Below, one piece after another: positions 37,080-49,698 of a stretch of 64,000 bases of DNA. The DNA is from Paulownia fortunei. Taxonomy: Eukaryota > Streptophyta > Magnoliopsida > Lamiales > Paulowniaceae. Under the pieces are notes generated by a model. That model did not search any database. It was not told the origin of the DNA and saw only the letters and a list, made by a program, of their open reading frames with translations. The DNA is taken from NCBI GenBank assembly GCA_019321725.1, contig CM033115.1, forward strand, positions 18,672,673-18,736,672, written 5' to 3'. Made by a program: the position numbers and the translations under genes. The first letter of the stretch is position 1; the number at the start of each line of letters is the position of its first letter.

Positions 37080-40000
37080 AACTTGTACATGTATAACTAG
37101 ATTAACAAGTAGATTAGATCATAGAGTGCTATGATAAACAGGTTTTATATATACTTACATAGGCATACAGACTATAATCCTATGATTCCCATCATCTGTC
37201 TGCCCTTCCTGTTTGTAAAGAATTTGCATATAGATTATTATTTAAAAGATTTTAAATTCTATTTTAGTTTCTTTCCGTGGAGCTTTTACAGTTGTGTTCT
37301 TTTTGGTTTTCGGGTTGGCCAGGAATAACATTTTTTTTGTATGTCAGACGGGATATATCACCATTTTCTCGCTGCAATACCCTATTTGGCCAATTACATG
37401 GTAAATATTATTATACTTAATTAAAGACATGCATGTGATTGGACAATTTTTTTGGATCATACCCGTGACAATATTGATTGACTTAAATATTATTATACTC
37501 AACCTGTGATTGGTCATTTTTTTTGAATTACAAACTTGAATTTTAATGCAAATTATAAATATGGCAAAAATTAAAAGAATTATATACTCGGGAAACTGTG
37601 GGCGGGAAAGAAATCAAATTACAGTAATTTCATTCCCTTAGGAAAATCAGATTACATAATTAGTTTCATTTCGGATAATCAGATAACAGTAGTTTCATTA
37701 ATCTTCTGTCAGGATAATCTTGTGTATGGTGTGTATCTGTTCTATTATTGTTGAAGTGAACTTGCCCACAAGAAAATTATTTGAATCTTTTATTTTAATT
37801 CTTATTTTATTTTATAGATATATTACACATAATCCAGGGGTGGACATTCAAGTGAACTTATAAGTTTTTTTTATAAAATATTTTAAAGTGTTTGATAAAA
37901 ATTTTAGGAGAAGAAATTCGAAGCTCTTTAGTATTTTATAAATTTATTTGGAATTTTTTTAATATTATAATAAACTTTGTCAGTTTTGACAGATGGCCAT
38001 AATTAATATTTTTGAATTTAATAATATTATTTTATCTAAATATTAATATTTTTAAGTTTAATAATATTATTTTATCCAAATACTTTAAAAACATATTTTG
38101 AAAATAGGATCGAGCGTGTTATAAATTTTAAAAACAAAATAATTTAAATATTTTCAATAACTTTAACTAAAAACCTTTAGATGCATATTTAAGCAAGTTG
38201 ATTTGAAAATTTATACTTGTCATCATTAAACTTGTAATATTATTATTGTAGTATATAAAGATTATTGTATAATTAGTGATAATTTTGTCATTAATACTTA
38301 ACATTGTGCCATAATGTATTCATTTTCACTGGAGTGAATATTTACTTATCAAATTATACTTTTGAATTATTCTTTTACAGCTTTTTTATGATTAATTTGT
38401 GTAATAATCAAGTTTAGAGTAATTGTTTCAATAATTAACTTTTCTAAACTTAAATTGAATAAAATTGGATTAAATATAATTTACCAAGCATTCCCTAATT
38501 AAAACTCATTTGAAAAGCATTCCCTAATTAAAGTTGACCTCTATTAATTTCAAAACTATCCTCCGATCTTTTTAATATGGTCATTATATTACGATTTAAA
38601 AGAGTATATTCATCATCATAAAAAAATTAAATAAAAATTGAATGGAGTACATCACATATGTATCAATTTGATATTTATAACAAAACTTAAATATCAATTT
38701 GAGCATTGTAAAAACTCAATTACCAATTGAGATTAACGAAATAAATTTAGGCACCAAATTAATTTTTACTCTAACTTTTTTAGATTCTTATATTTTGTTT
38801 ATTACTACAACTTTAAGGATTCTTATATTTTGTTTATTACTACAACTTTAAGGTTGCAAATTTAATTGTGCAAGTTGTTTTAAAAAATAAATTTTTCGTG
38901 AGTTCGAAATCGATTTATAGGGAAGTTGTTTGAAAAATTCAAGATTATAATTTTAAAAAAAATGAGATTTATGTGATTCAAAATATATAAAAAGTTAATA
39001 TATAATATAATTAAAAAAAATCAAAATAATAAAAGTACGGAGGATTAGGGACCTACTTTTGAGTTTTGGATAGAAAAATAATTATTTATTATTTTTATCT
39101 CTCTTAATTGTCATAATTGGAATCCATACATAATGAAGGTTCCAATGAAAAGATATTATCAAATAACTCATACAATAAGGTAATTATGATATTATCTTAC
39201 TATTTGCAAACTATCTTTTAACGCCAACACTTATTTATGAGATCAAATATTTATGCACACCTTTGTCAATAACAAATTAAGGTTTCACATTAGCAGTCGT
39301 TGGGATAAAATCGTATAATAAGTTAAATGAATTCAAGTATTTATTGTACCATTGGAGATATATAAATAAGAAATTATCACAAAACAAGTAGAGTTTAGAT
39401 TAAAATTCAAAATAATAATACAATATAATTAAATATTTTCTACCCTTATAATTATTTACCTTCCTCCATCAAGATGTTCACATTTTTTCATCAACAAAAT
39501 GAAATTTAGAAAAACATAATAAAAGTAGGAAAAACTAAAAATAGAAGAGAAACTAGAAAATGCATTTTTATTACTATTATAAAATTTACATTATTAGAAA
39601 ATATACATACTAGAAAATTTAGTCTAAAGAAATCCTCTACCCTCCCCCCTCTTACAAACTTAATACGTGTCATATTTATAGTACTTGGAGTATGTTAAAG
39701 GCCAAATAAATAATGAAGAAGTTAATCAAGTGGTATGTTAGTTGTCAAAAGTTGATAAATTATTGCACCAAGCCCTCAAAATTCTCACCTACCCTATTGA
39801 ATTGTATTTTTAAGTCAAATACAATCATATTTTGATGATAAATAAAGAATAAAAGTTGTCGATCTTTCGGTGCTGATATATTTGCATATGTCATTCATCA
39901 AATTTGGGGAGATATGGTCAAATTACCAAATCATATACAAGAGCCGTCCTTTAACTGCAGCAACATATTGTATTATATATTTTTACTATTTTGACACATT

Positions 40001-41655
40001 TTCTCACTATATTATTTTCAAAAAACTTGTTTATTTATCTTTTATGTGTAATATATCCAAGTTTCAGCTTAAAATCAATTTGGGTTTAAGATATATGACC
40101 AAATTGGTCAAATAAGTCAATATTGGGCTGAATTCTGATTCGAATTTTTTGTGATCCATTTTGTGCAACTATTTAGATGAATTTCCTGCTATAATCAAAA
40201 TTGAATTGGACTGAACTTCCAATATAATAATTGTAGTTCTATCTTTTGGTTTCAAATGAAGTAAGATTCATGTTCATAAGGATTTTGACCATGAAATTAT
40301 ATATAAAATACAAAAACTGTACAAGTTTAGAAACATGTTTATTTTGATTTTTTTATATTCATTGATTTCCTAATACAAAATATTAATAAAATAATAATAT
40401 TAATAAAAATAAAATAAAAATAATATAAATAATTTGATACAAAAATATATCAAAATATGCTCTTATCATTTATCTTATTAATAATTCCTTTTTATTTAGC
40501 ACCAAAGCTCCTAGAACTAATCTTTTCAATTTTTATTTTCATTTATGCTGCAAGTTTTTCTTTTTTCATCTAGAATTATAATTGAACTAAAATAATGTGA
40601 AAAAATTGGATAAAATATCATAAACATACAATTTTACGGAACATACAACTTATTATGATCATTCGAAGTTCTCTATATGCCCAATAATATATCGTTAGAA
40701 AGATCTCAAAATTTAATTTTATTTGAAAAATTCAAAGTATTGAAAAAGAGTTATGATAGAAAGAAAACAAACTATCAATCTTTTAAAAAGTGTTTAAGAT
40801 ATAAAACGACATTTGATATTATATTCAAACTATACTATTAGATTATTTATAAAATGTGATTATATCATCCTTTTTGACCATTTGATATTTGTTAATCATG
40901 AATCTAATAAATATCACAAAAAAAAACTTTTTGAATCATTCGTGCCTTTATACTAGATAGTAAGAATAATATATATATATATATATATATGTAGATAGAT
41001 AAATTTCACTCACTCGTTTTTATGGACAATGTTATCAATACGTAAATGTGGTGGTGGCTACTAAAGAATTGTATTGACTCAGTCTGGATACATATAGATA
41101 TACCGTTTCACTCACAAAAATAACAATTACAAGGGCCGCCAAACATTTTTAACATTCAACTACTTCAACAAGAAAGTATCATTTCTCATTTTCAACAATT
41201 AAATCATCTGTCATGAGGTCCTCTTAACATTCCCCTTAAATTTCTAATTTATTAATTTCATTTTTTTTAACATCCTAAAATCTCTCACTTAAAAATAATA
41301 TTGTAACCTCAATAGCTAATTTTGAGAGTAATAATATCAAAATATACAAAATTTTCACGAATTCTAACTCTTCGATCAAATTAAAATGTGTCGGAAGATT
41401 ATTATTTTTCTATCATATCTAACCATTGGGACTGGTTCAAGAAAAACCGGCTGTCATATTTGGATTCTCCGTATTAAAAGATTGTCCTTTTCAATTCCTG
41501 AATGCCATTTGCTCTTAGATTACATCGAAAATCTATGGTCATTGGACAAGCCCTTTTCGTCCTCTTCCATAATTCTGCCAACTTTTTCTATAACTGAAAA
41601 TAGCACACTCTATCACACGCACAAGAACACACAGAGACAGAGAGAGACTCTGTTA
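37080..41655. other. Intergenic region, AT-rich
   Basis: 3' UTR of the upstream gene, then over 4 kb without a recognisable gene. It contains a perfect 35-bp tandem duplication (38783-38852), a shorter direct repeat AAGCATTCCCTAATTAAA (~38487 and ~38516), an AT microsatellite (40970-40990) and, at 39850-40900, texture resembling an old retrotransposon that I cannot assign. The last ~100 bp contain an ACACA/GAGAG-rich leader of the EXO70 gene. Confidence 0.5.
38783..38852. repeat. Perfect tandem duplication of a 35-bp unit
   Basis: GATTCTTATATTTTGTTTAT... occurs twice, abutting, period 35, with no visible mismatch. Confidence 0.9.
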
Positions 41656-44310
41656 ATGGAGCTCAGAAATGAAGATGACCCAACTTTCATCAAGTTACAA
41701 GCAGCTTCTTCTGATCTTAAAACCCTCCTTAAAGCCTCTGTCAACATGGATGCAAGCTATGAAAAGATGGATGAAAAGTTTGAGGCCATAGAAGAAAGCC
41801 TAAACATGGCTTCAAAAAGAGTAGCTCCATTGCAATCCCTTTCCATAGCAAACAAAGCTCTCGACACGAGGATAAACCGGGCCATATCTCCGGCCCTGGC
41901 CCTCCTGGACAGCTTCAAACTCTTCGAGTCCCTCCAGCGCAAGCTTCTTGAGATTGCCTCAAAACTGCTGTCAGAGAAGAAATCAAGAAAAAGGCTAAGG
42001 AAGCTGATCAAGTATGTAGACTGTGTGGATAAGTTAACCGAAGCGATCAATTCCATCAGCCAAGAGAGTGAGCCAGCAATTCAGAAGCTGCAAGAAGTGG
42101 TTGAGTTCTTGAGCAGGACTAAGGCCACTGATCATTACAGGACGGAACGTCTGAGGGAGACGTTGATCACGCTCAAGGCGATCTGTGAGACGGAGGTGGA
42201 TTCTATGAGGTTTGATGGGCTGCTGGATGAAGCCCTGTTGAATTTGCAGGATGAGTATGAGGGATTGTTGCAGAAATTAAGGCATCAGAGTATAGGTGAT
42301 CAGGGGCAAGGGGATGAAAAGAGTAAGGTGGAGGTGAATGATGGTTTGGGAAGTGATTTGGAGGTTGAGGTTCTTAGGAGGATTTGTGAGACATTAGCTG
42401 CAAATGATTGTTTGGACATATGCATTGACATGCTTGTGAAGGTAAGATTAATTGTTCTACATATATATTTCCTCTTTGTCAGGATTGGATATTTCTCAAA
42501 TCAATTCTTGGACAGGTCTGTACAAAGAATAATCTCTTTTCCGCTGATTAACAATTCAGTTTACATCTGTAAGAAATCAAATTTGATTTTGATTTAAGTA
42601 ATGAGAAATACTGGTAATGTCGCTATGATTTATAATATGATTCTATGGTGATATGATTGAAGTGATTTTCTCTACTTGATTTTAGTTATATATTTGTTTC
42701 ACCTGTATGTATAAGTACTAACCGAAAGATTTTATAGCCCTCTACACATTTTGTCTGCTGATGTAGAGTTTTGATATATTTCACAACAGATCAGATTAAG
42801 CATATATATGCTCCTTCACCAATAAATGGTAAATTTACATGGATCAAGTAACATATATATTTTACTATAAATTATTTGCCCTGATTTCATGGACTGTTAA
42901 ACTTGATTTGTATACATGAATGTTTCTTTGCTTGTAAAAGCTTCATTCTGGTAATGCCTTTTCCACTTTATTTAACAGGTGAGATACAGAAGGGCAGCCA
43001 AAGCATTAATGAGACTAAGTCCAGATTACCTGAAAACTTACACCCCAGAAGAAATCGATGAAATGGAATGGGAGAGTCTAGAAACAGCAATAGCGCTCTG
43101 GATCCAACACTTTGAACTAGCAGTGAAAGCAGTTCTCGTCTCCGAAAAGAACCTTTGCAACCAAGTCCTAGGAAACATCATGGAAGGAATGGTATGGCCA
43201 GAGTGCTTCATCAAGATTGCAGACAAAATCATGGCAGTCTTCTTTCGATTCGGGGAAGGCGTAGCAAGAAGCAACAGAGAACCCCAGAAGCTGTTTAAGC
43301 TTTTAGACATGTTTGATTCACTAGAAAAGCTTAAACCTGAATTCTCAGAGATTTTTGATGGTGAGGCCGGTGCTGATATCTGCTCCCGGTTTAGAGAACT
43401 TGAAAAACTCCTAGTTCATGTATCAACTAGAGTCTTTTGGGAGTTTGGGCTGCAGATTGAAGGCAATCAGGATGGTTTACCTCCACCTCAAGATGGCTCA
43501 GTTCCTAAACTTGTTAGATATGCCATTAACTACCTCAAGAACCTCACCGTGGATAGTTATAGTGCACCAATGGCACAAGTACTCAGGACTGAGCAGTTGT
43601 GGAAAGCTGGGATCCTTTCAAACCCCGAGAACGATCAAGATTTGCTCAAAGATGCCATTTCCAATGTCATGGAGGCAATTCAGAGAAACATCGAGTCCAA
43701 GAAATCGAGTTACAAGGACAAAGTACTTTCACAAATATTTGCCATGAATACCTATTGGTACATATACATGAGGACCAAAAACATGGAACTCGGGAAGCTA
43801 TTGGGAGAGCCATACATGAAGAAGAGGTACAGACATGCTGCTGAAGAATCAGCCTATATGTATCAGAAGCAAGCCTGGGGCACTTTAGTGGGATTGCTAG
43901 ACAAAGAAGAAATCAGGAGAGTGAATAACCAGGAGGGACTTGGAGGTGTAGTCAGGGGGAAAATGGAGTCTTTTATGGTTGGATTTGATGAGATGTGCCA
44001 GAGGCATAGGACCACTTACAAGATTGTTTCTGATGCAGACTTGAGGGAGCAAATGAAGGATGCCACTGTCAGGCTAGTTGTGCCTGCATATACAGAGTTT
44101 TTCAACACATATTCATCACTTTTGCTCCAGGCCAAGTCGTATCCCCCACCTGAATCAATTGAAGCATTGTTGGGGCAGATTTTTGAGGGTGGTGATCAAG
44201 GGGGCACTGATGGAAAACCAAATCTTGCACGTCGTGACTCGAAAGATCAGATGGATAGGAGGATGTCTGTTGATCGATCGCGTTTCAACAAAGATTATCT
44301 GACGGTCTGA
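41656..44310 (+). CDS. EXO70: Exocyst subunit EXO70 family protein
   Basis: Two exons, 41656-42441 and 42979-44310, joined in phase 0 (GT-AG), giving 705 residues. EXO70 proteins bind phosphoinositides at the plasma membrane and tether secretory vesicles as part of the exocyst; plants have many paralogues. The N-terminal part is helical (VAPLQSLSIANKALDTRINRA region). The Exo70 core follows from about residue 260, with RRAAKALMRLSPDYLKTYTP, WIQHFELAVKAVL, ADKIMAVFFRFGEGVARS, DGLPPPQDGSVPKLVRYAIN and FAMNTYWYIYMRT. The reading frame is open upstream to 41386, but that part lacks similarity; the ATG at 41656 fits the family N-terminus and follows a leader-like sequence. From memory it is nearest to the EXO70G/I subgroup; the letter assignment is tentative. 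A coding exon 1 plus one intron is less usual, since many EXO70 genes are single-exon. Confidence 0.9.
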
Positions 44311-45526
44311 ATTTGATAATAACAGTGATTTTTGAACTACTACTACTACATTTCCAGCTTCTAAGATACATTGCTATATATACTTATGTGTACACACAGA
44401 ATTGCAATCAATTTTCATGTTGGTTTGCTTTCCTCTGTGCTTGATTTTGATGCAGTGCAGGATCAAGACTAAGCCTTCAAGTTATTAAATCATTGAAAGA
44501 GATTTTGCTGTCTCATCCAAGTTCTTAGGTTCATTATATACACACTGTGTAAAGATAGATTGAAAAGTTAACTCTTCCTACCAAACAAACTCTAATTAGT
44601 GCTTGAAAAGTTCCAAAAGTATCTCAAAGTTAGTATTAAGAAGAAATTTTTGTGAATATGCAAATAATCAGATTGCTGTTATTTTATTTTTTTTGTTCAT
44701 GACTTTTAGATGACCACAATATCTCCTCTTTTGGGAGGTTGGGGTGTTGAGTATTTATTACGTGCAATGATGAGATTCAAGTAATTGATAGTTAATACTG
44801 ATAACTCGTGAATGAATATATGTATTCCAAATTAATGTCCAAAATTATAAATATTAATTTCTCTAACCTAAAAAACAAGCTCTCTTGGTGCTATTAACTA
44901 GTTAATTTGATTATTTTTTAAAATATTATTAAAGTTTTAAATTTGATTCACTGACAAAACAACATAATAAATGTTAGAATATGAAAATTTAATAGAATAA
45001 ACATTTACATGTTATAGCACAAAGAAAAAAAAGTAGCAATTATTATGAAACATAGGAAGTATTTATATGATTGGTATACTGCACAAAAATAAAAATAAAA
45101 ATACAGCAGAGTAATATATTAATTTTCAGACAATTTGAATATTTGAATATTTCATTTTATATTAATGTCACATATATAAATTTAAATACAACACAAAATT
45201 TAAATATAAATCCAAACTGATTTTTCGGAGGCTACTACGACTCAATTTGCAGGAGAAAAGCCCAAGAACATTTCCAATTTTGGTGAAAATACATCCATAC
45301 CCTCCATTATATCTTATTCTTACTTGTACATTGTAAACCCATTTCCAAATTTCTGGACATAAAAGCTCCATAAATTCAATTAATTCCTTTCTTCCGCATT
45401 GTTCACCCAATCAAAAGCAGCTTACTTTAATTTGACATCGTTTCTCATCCCATTTCCTTCAGGATTCATTCAATTCCTATCAGGGAAACCCAAGAATTGT
45501 TCGACCAGGTAGAAAGTTAAATAAAA
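44311..45526. other. Intergenic region between EXO70 and F-box genes
   Basis: 3' UTR of EXO70, AT-rich spacer, then the 5' leader of the F-box gene. No other feature seen. Confidence 0.5.
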
Positions 45527-48021
45527 ATGGAAACTGTAATTCCATTATCGTTCAGCGATTTCCCCGAGGACGTGCAGCTTTGCGTGCTGTCCTTTCTCCG
45601 CCCCTCTGACCTGGCGGCGTTCTCCTACACCTGCAAGCGTTTTGTTTCCCTCTACCGCCACGACCAGCGTCTCTGGTTCTCCATGTGCCACCGCCGATGG
45701 GGTTCCAAAACCCTAATCAACAAATGGGGCAGCGGCAAAATCTCCTACAAACACCTCTACCGCATCCTCGACGAATATGAAAACCTCATCGGATTCTGGC
45801 GCCGCTGCGGTGACTCCGCCGCATCGCCGCCCCCGCTCGTGTTCTTCGAATGGGGCCCGTTTTATATCACCGGTTCGAGGATTTCGCCATCAAAAAATAG
45901 GGGTTATGAGGTAATCAAGAAACCCTTTTTGTGGATGAGCATTGCTTCGAATGGAGAGCCGGTGAATTATCTTGACCCGGATGGGAGGTTTGCGTTGACG
46001 GAGGAGGATTTGATGGGGGAATCGGGGATCGTGGAGAGTGAGTTGATTCAGGTAAATGTTAATTTCATAGGGGACTGCCATGTGGTGGTGGAGGAAAATT
46101 TGGGGTTTTCTGGGTTTAGGAGGGGTTCCAGCTCGGGGAATTTGAGAGGTGAGGAGTACGAGAATGTGTACGGCTCTCCGCCTGACAGGATGATGACAGA
46201 GATTTATCAGTATTTTGCGAATAGGACGAGTCCTTCTGGTAATGGGGTGTCCAGGAGGCAGAGAAGGAGAGAGAGGGAGAAGCAGGGGAGGACGAGAAAA
46301 TGGGAGCCGGAGCATTTTGTCAAAATCGTAAATTGCTCGCCCAAACCTGCCCGCCCATTGCAGGGCCTTTGGAAGGTATTATGATGTTACCAAGTTTTGA
46401 TTATTCGCAGTCAATTTCATTCGCTGGTGGTGCAAGTTTGATTAGAATTAATTTCAGACAGTTTTGATGAAGCTTCGGGCTTGATATTGAAACAAGGCTG
46501 CTTAAGCAGTGTTGTTGCAATGTTGGTTTTTTAATTTATATCATAGAATGACAATTTTGTGATATGTCAGATTATCATCCTCACATGATTGAAGTAGCTT
46601 GAGATGGTTGCATTTTAGTCTGCATTTGTTCAAATATTGAATTATGTTGTGCTGTCTAAAGTAAGGGCTGAACCAAAAGATGTGCAATTATAAGTGAATC
46701 CTTTGCTGCATATGCAAATCTGTTATGTATCATTATTTATGTAAATTAGTTTCTTCCAAATGTAATTGCACACTCTTTTCTATAGTATATTATGTAAAGT
46801 AAAGGCTGAACCAAAAGATGTGGAATTGTAAAGTGATTCCTTTCACTGAATCAGTGTGATATGTATGCATAATTATTGGTGTAAATAAGTATGTTCCAGA
46901 TTTAGATGCATACGTTTTGCTATGATATATGCAAGTTATATGCATTTCAATTACATCAACTTTGTGCAATGCATTTGTGGATCTGTCAAATTGCTATGAA
47001 GGAAGTTAATAGTGGAATGATGGTAGACTCCGCTAGCTGAGTACAAGAGAACGCCTTGCTGCTAGATTTGATCTCTTAGAAATTGTGTGCTGCATTTTAA
47101 TTCTGACCATAGTTTACTGATAGATTTTACTTGAAATTCGGACTTAAGACTATGAACTTTAAATGCCTCTGGAATTGATGAAATTTCAAATTAATTGCAT
47201 CATGCATCTCTCAATTCGAATAAATGTATTTTCGTTTTGTTGTGTTGGACCAGATTCTGCATTTATTATTAACTCACTCAGAAATCATATTCAAGCAATT
47301 ATTATTTCTGTTCTGGTGATACTCTTTTGATTATCTGCCTTCAACTGTGTGCTTCTCTCTAACTTAACAAGTACAGATTCATAGGAGCTGTACAACAGCT
47401 TGAAATTACTCGGATTTTCACCATCTTGATCTGCATATTTTAATCTTCACTTGCTGCTTAAGGTCACAATGCAGACTTTCCAAATCTTATGTTCTAAATG
47501 AAATGAAGTCAGCCTACCTGATGCTTTCTTTCCACCTGTTGCTACAGGGTATTTGTGATGACATGAGCTTGGATTTCTATCTAGTGTCCTATGATGATGT
47601 TGGGGGTATTGCTTGCCGAAAGGTTGGGGACTCTAATAGACCTCTCACTTATCACGCCCCAATATTTTGGACTTCAAGTTTGACATTTATCGAATCTCCC
47701 TTTTCTCCTGAAGAGGATCTCATATACAATTGTCGCTTGCATCTTAGGCCACCTGCAGAAGCAGATCAAAGTCATGATCATCTGTCATCTTCAGATAATG
47801 GAGCTGTCTCTCGCATGCTTTACATCAACTCGAGCTATGACTTGGTTATTCCAGACTTGGTTGGGAATACTGTAAATCCTCGGCAGGTCGAGGGAAGAAT
47901 TTGGCAGTATGGGAATGGGACGTTTGGATTTGGGTTTTTACGAGACAATTATATCATAGACCTGAAGCATATTGCCAAAAATGGTCACCTTCTTGATACA
48001 ATTGAACCAAGTAATGGTTGA
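45527..48021 (+). CDS. F-box protein, At3g12350-like
   Basis: Two exons, 45527-46375 and 47548-48021, joined in phase 0 (AAG/GTATTA ... CTACAG/GGT), giving 440 residues. F-box proteins are substrate receptors of SCF ubiquitin ligases, binding SKP1/ASK through the F-box. The F-box lies at residues ~8-52 (DFPEDVQLCVLSFLRPSDLA, then CKRF and LW). After it come a conserved W/F-rich region (GFWRRCG, FFEWGPFYITGSRI) and a long C-terminal part with no known repeats; a basic stretch RRQRRREREKQGR sits near residue 247. Exon 1 begins GC-rich and turns G/purine-rich. Overall order resembles Arabidopsis At3g12350 as I remember it; the substrate is unknown. The 1.17-kb intron carries a diverged tandem repeat (46658-46930). 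Confidence 0.85.
46658..46930. repeat. Diverged ~137-bp tandem repeat inside the F-box gene intron
   Basis: AAAGTAAGGGCTGAACCAAA (from ~46659) recurs as AAAGTAAAGGCTGAACCAAA (from ~46796). Similarity continues with indels through the TGCATA/CTATGATATATG part of each unit. Confidence 0.7.
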
Positions 48022-48568
48022 TTGTAACTCCATAAAGCTACACACTCTTCCCGCCATTAGGGTTGAGGGAAAAAGATGAGTAGGAGAATTTCCTTGCTTA
48101 GGATTGCCCTTGTACATAGACTATTCTGAAATTTAATGTTGGTTTTGCATTGTTGTACTATGTACATATTTATTGAAAATAACATTTAATTTTTTTAACA
48201 GTTACTTTTCAATTCAGCATTTGGCTTTGTTGTTGTTTACCATTGTAATTGCTTCTACACCAGTCATTTTTTTCTTTTCATACGATTTATTTTCCCGCTG
48301 TATGAGGGGCATGGGTATGCAGTGGATGATAATATACATTATGATGTAACATTTGCACTATGATATCTTCTTTCTTATCTTGACATTTGATGTTTGATGA
48401 TTTTAAAATTGTGTATTCTTGGTGACTCTAATATTATTGTGGTAAAAAGGTAAATATTAGGCCAACTTAGGAAAATTTACTTGGCTCTAAGGTATCAGTT
48501 GACACTTAAGAAGATTCAGCATGTTGTTATATTTATTAATCCGCCAAAAATCTAAAATGGGTATAAAA
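48022..48568. other. 3' flank of the F-box gene
   Basis: Probable 3' UTR to about 48190, where polyadenylation-like AATAACATTTAA occurs; then AT-rich spacer up to the foldback element. Confidence 0.45.
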
Positions 48569-48970
48569 TCAAACATATCTGACAAAGTTTAAAATTAAAA
48601 TAACTATATATATATATATATAACTAACTATCAAGTTTAATTTTTTAAAAAAAAAAAAAAACATAACCACAAAACAAAACAACAAAACCAGTTCTTGACC
48701 CTCTTTCTCATTTATTCTTGGTCGTTTTTTATCGGTTCAATATATTTCCTGTTTTTTGTAGCTAATCGGACTAGATTAATAGTCTGTCTAGTTTGATTAG
48801 CTGCAAAAAATAGGAAACATATTGAACTGGCCAAGAATAAATGAGAAAGAAGATCAAGAACCGATTTTTTTTTTTTTATGTTGTGTTTTTTTTTTAAGAA
48901 AGTTTAAACTTGATAGTTGGTTATATGTATATATTTATTTTAATTTTAATCTTTGTTAGATGTGTTTTTT
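48569..48970. mobile_element. Near-palindromic foldback element (MITE-like), ~400 bp
   Basis: The left half is repeated inverted in the right half over almost its whole length. Paired landmarks are AAACATATCTGACAAAG (48571) with CTTTGTTAGATGTGTTT (48951-48967), AACTATCAAGTTTAA with TTTAAACTTGATAGTT, TTCTTGACCCTCTTTCTC with GAGAAAGAAGATCAAGAA, and TTCAATATATTTCCT with AGGAAACATATTGAA. The centre is near 48780 (GCTAATCGGACTAG / CTAGTTTGATTAGC). No ORF. Transcription would give a ~190-bp hairpin. The class is unknown. Confidence 0.8.
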
Positions 48971-49698
48971 AATTGATTATTTATTTTTTTATTTTTATAA
49001 TTTAATACATAATAATTAATCTGTTATTATTTTCATAATATAATTAAAATATATATAATTATTTTTTATTAAATCCTCCCACCAATGTCCGGTTTGATCA
49101 CCCCATATGCTATAACAGGTGAAGCACATTCCAGTAGGATCACTTGATCCTTAACCGATTAACTGAGGATGTGCTCATGCATGAAAGCATCACTGTGGCT
49201 GCTAAGAAAACATTGACGACAGCATACAGCAGCAGTAATACCAAAAAAATAGAATTGGCATCAGCTAATTCTGCCTGATATTACTCCCAGAATTCTCAAG
49301 GAGATTGAATGAAATTCACAAACATTTTCTTCAGGGACAAGCGAAATTGATAATATTTTATGTGTTCTGCTCTCTTATTTACATATCATATTTGCCAAGA
49401 CATGTCTTGCAGAATCACTTGTGAAGTTAATAACAGGTTGCCACGCTAAATTGAAATACAATCCAGCCTTTATATGTCATTTTGAACATCCACAATTTTA
49501 TGGCATGAGCCAAGAATATCAATCAAAAGATGGGGCGCGGGGCGCACATAAATTTGGAAAATAGAAAATACGAACAGTTTTTTCAAGCTTAAACTCATTC
49601 TTGATTGCAGGGAAATGGGTCCACTCGAAGAGGTTTAAACCAATATTGAGGTGAAAAGCAAACAAGAAAATAAAGCAGGATATGGCGTTGTTAAAGGA
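48971..49698. other. Spacer and probable 3' UTR of the WLIM1 gene
   Basis: AT-rich to ~49080, then more balanced sequence that probably includes the 3' UTR of the minus-strand LIM gene. No other feature seen. Confidence 0.45.

Noticed and set aside
41386..41655. Upstream in-frame extension of the EXO70 ORF
   Set aside because: No similarity to EXO70 N-termini; the sequence reads as a 5' leader rich in ACACA/GAGAG, and the ATG at 41656 fits the family.
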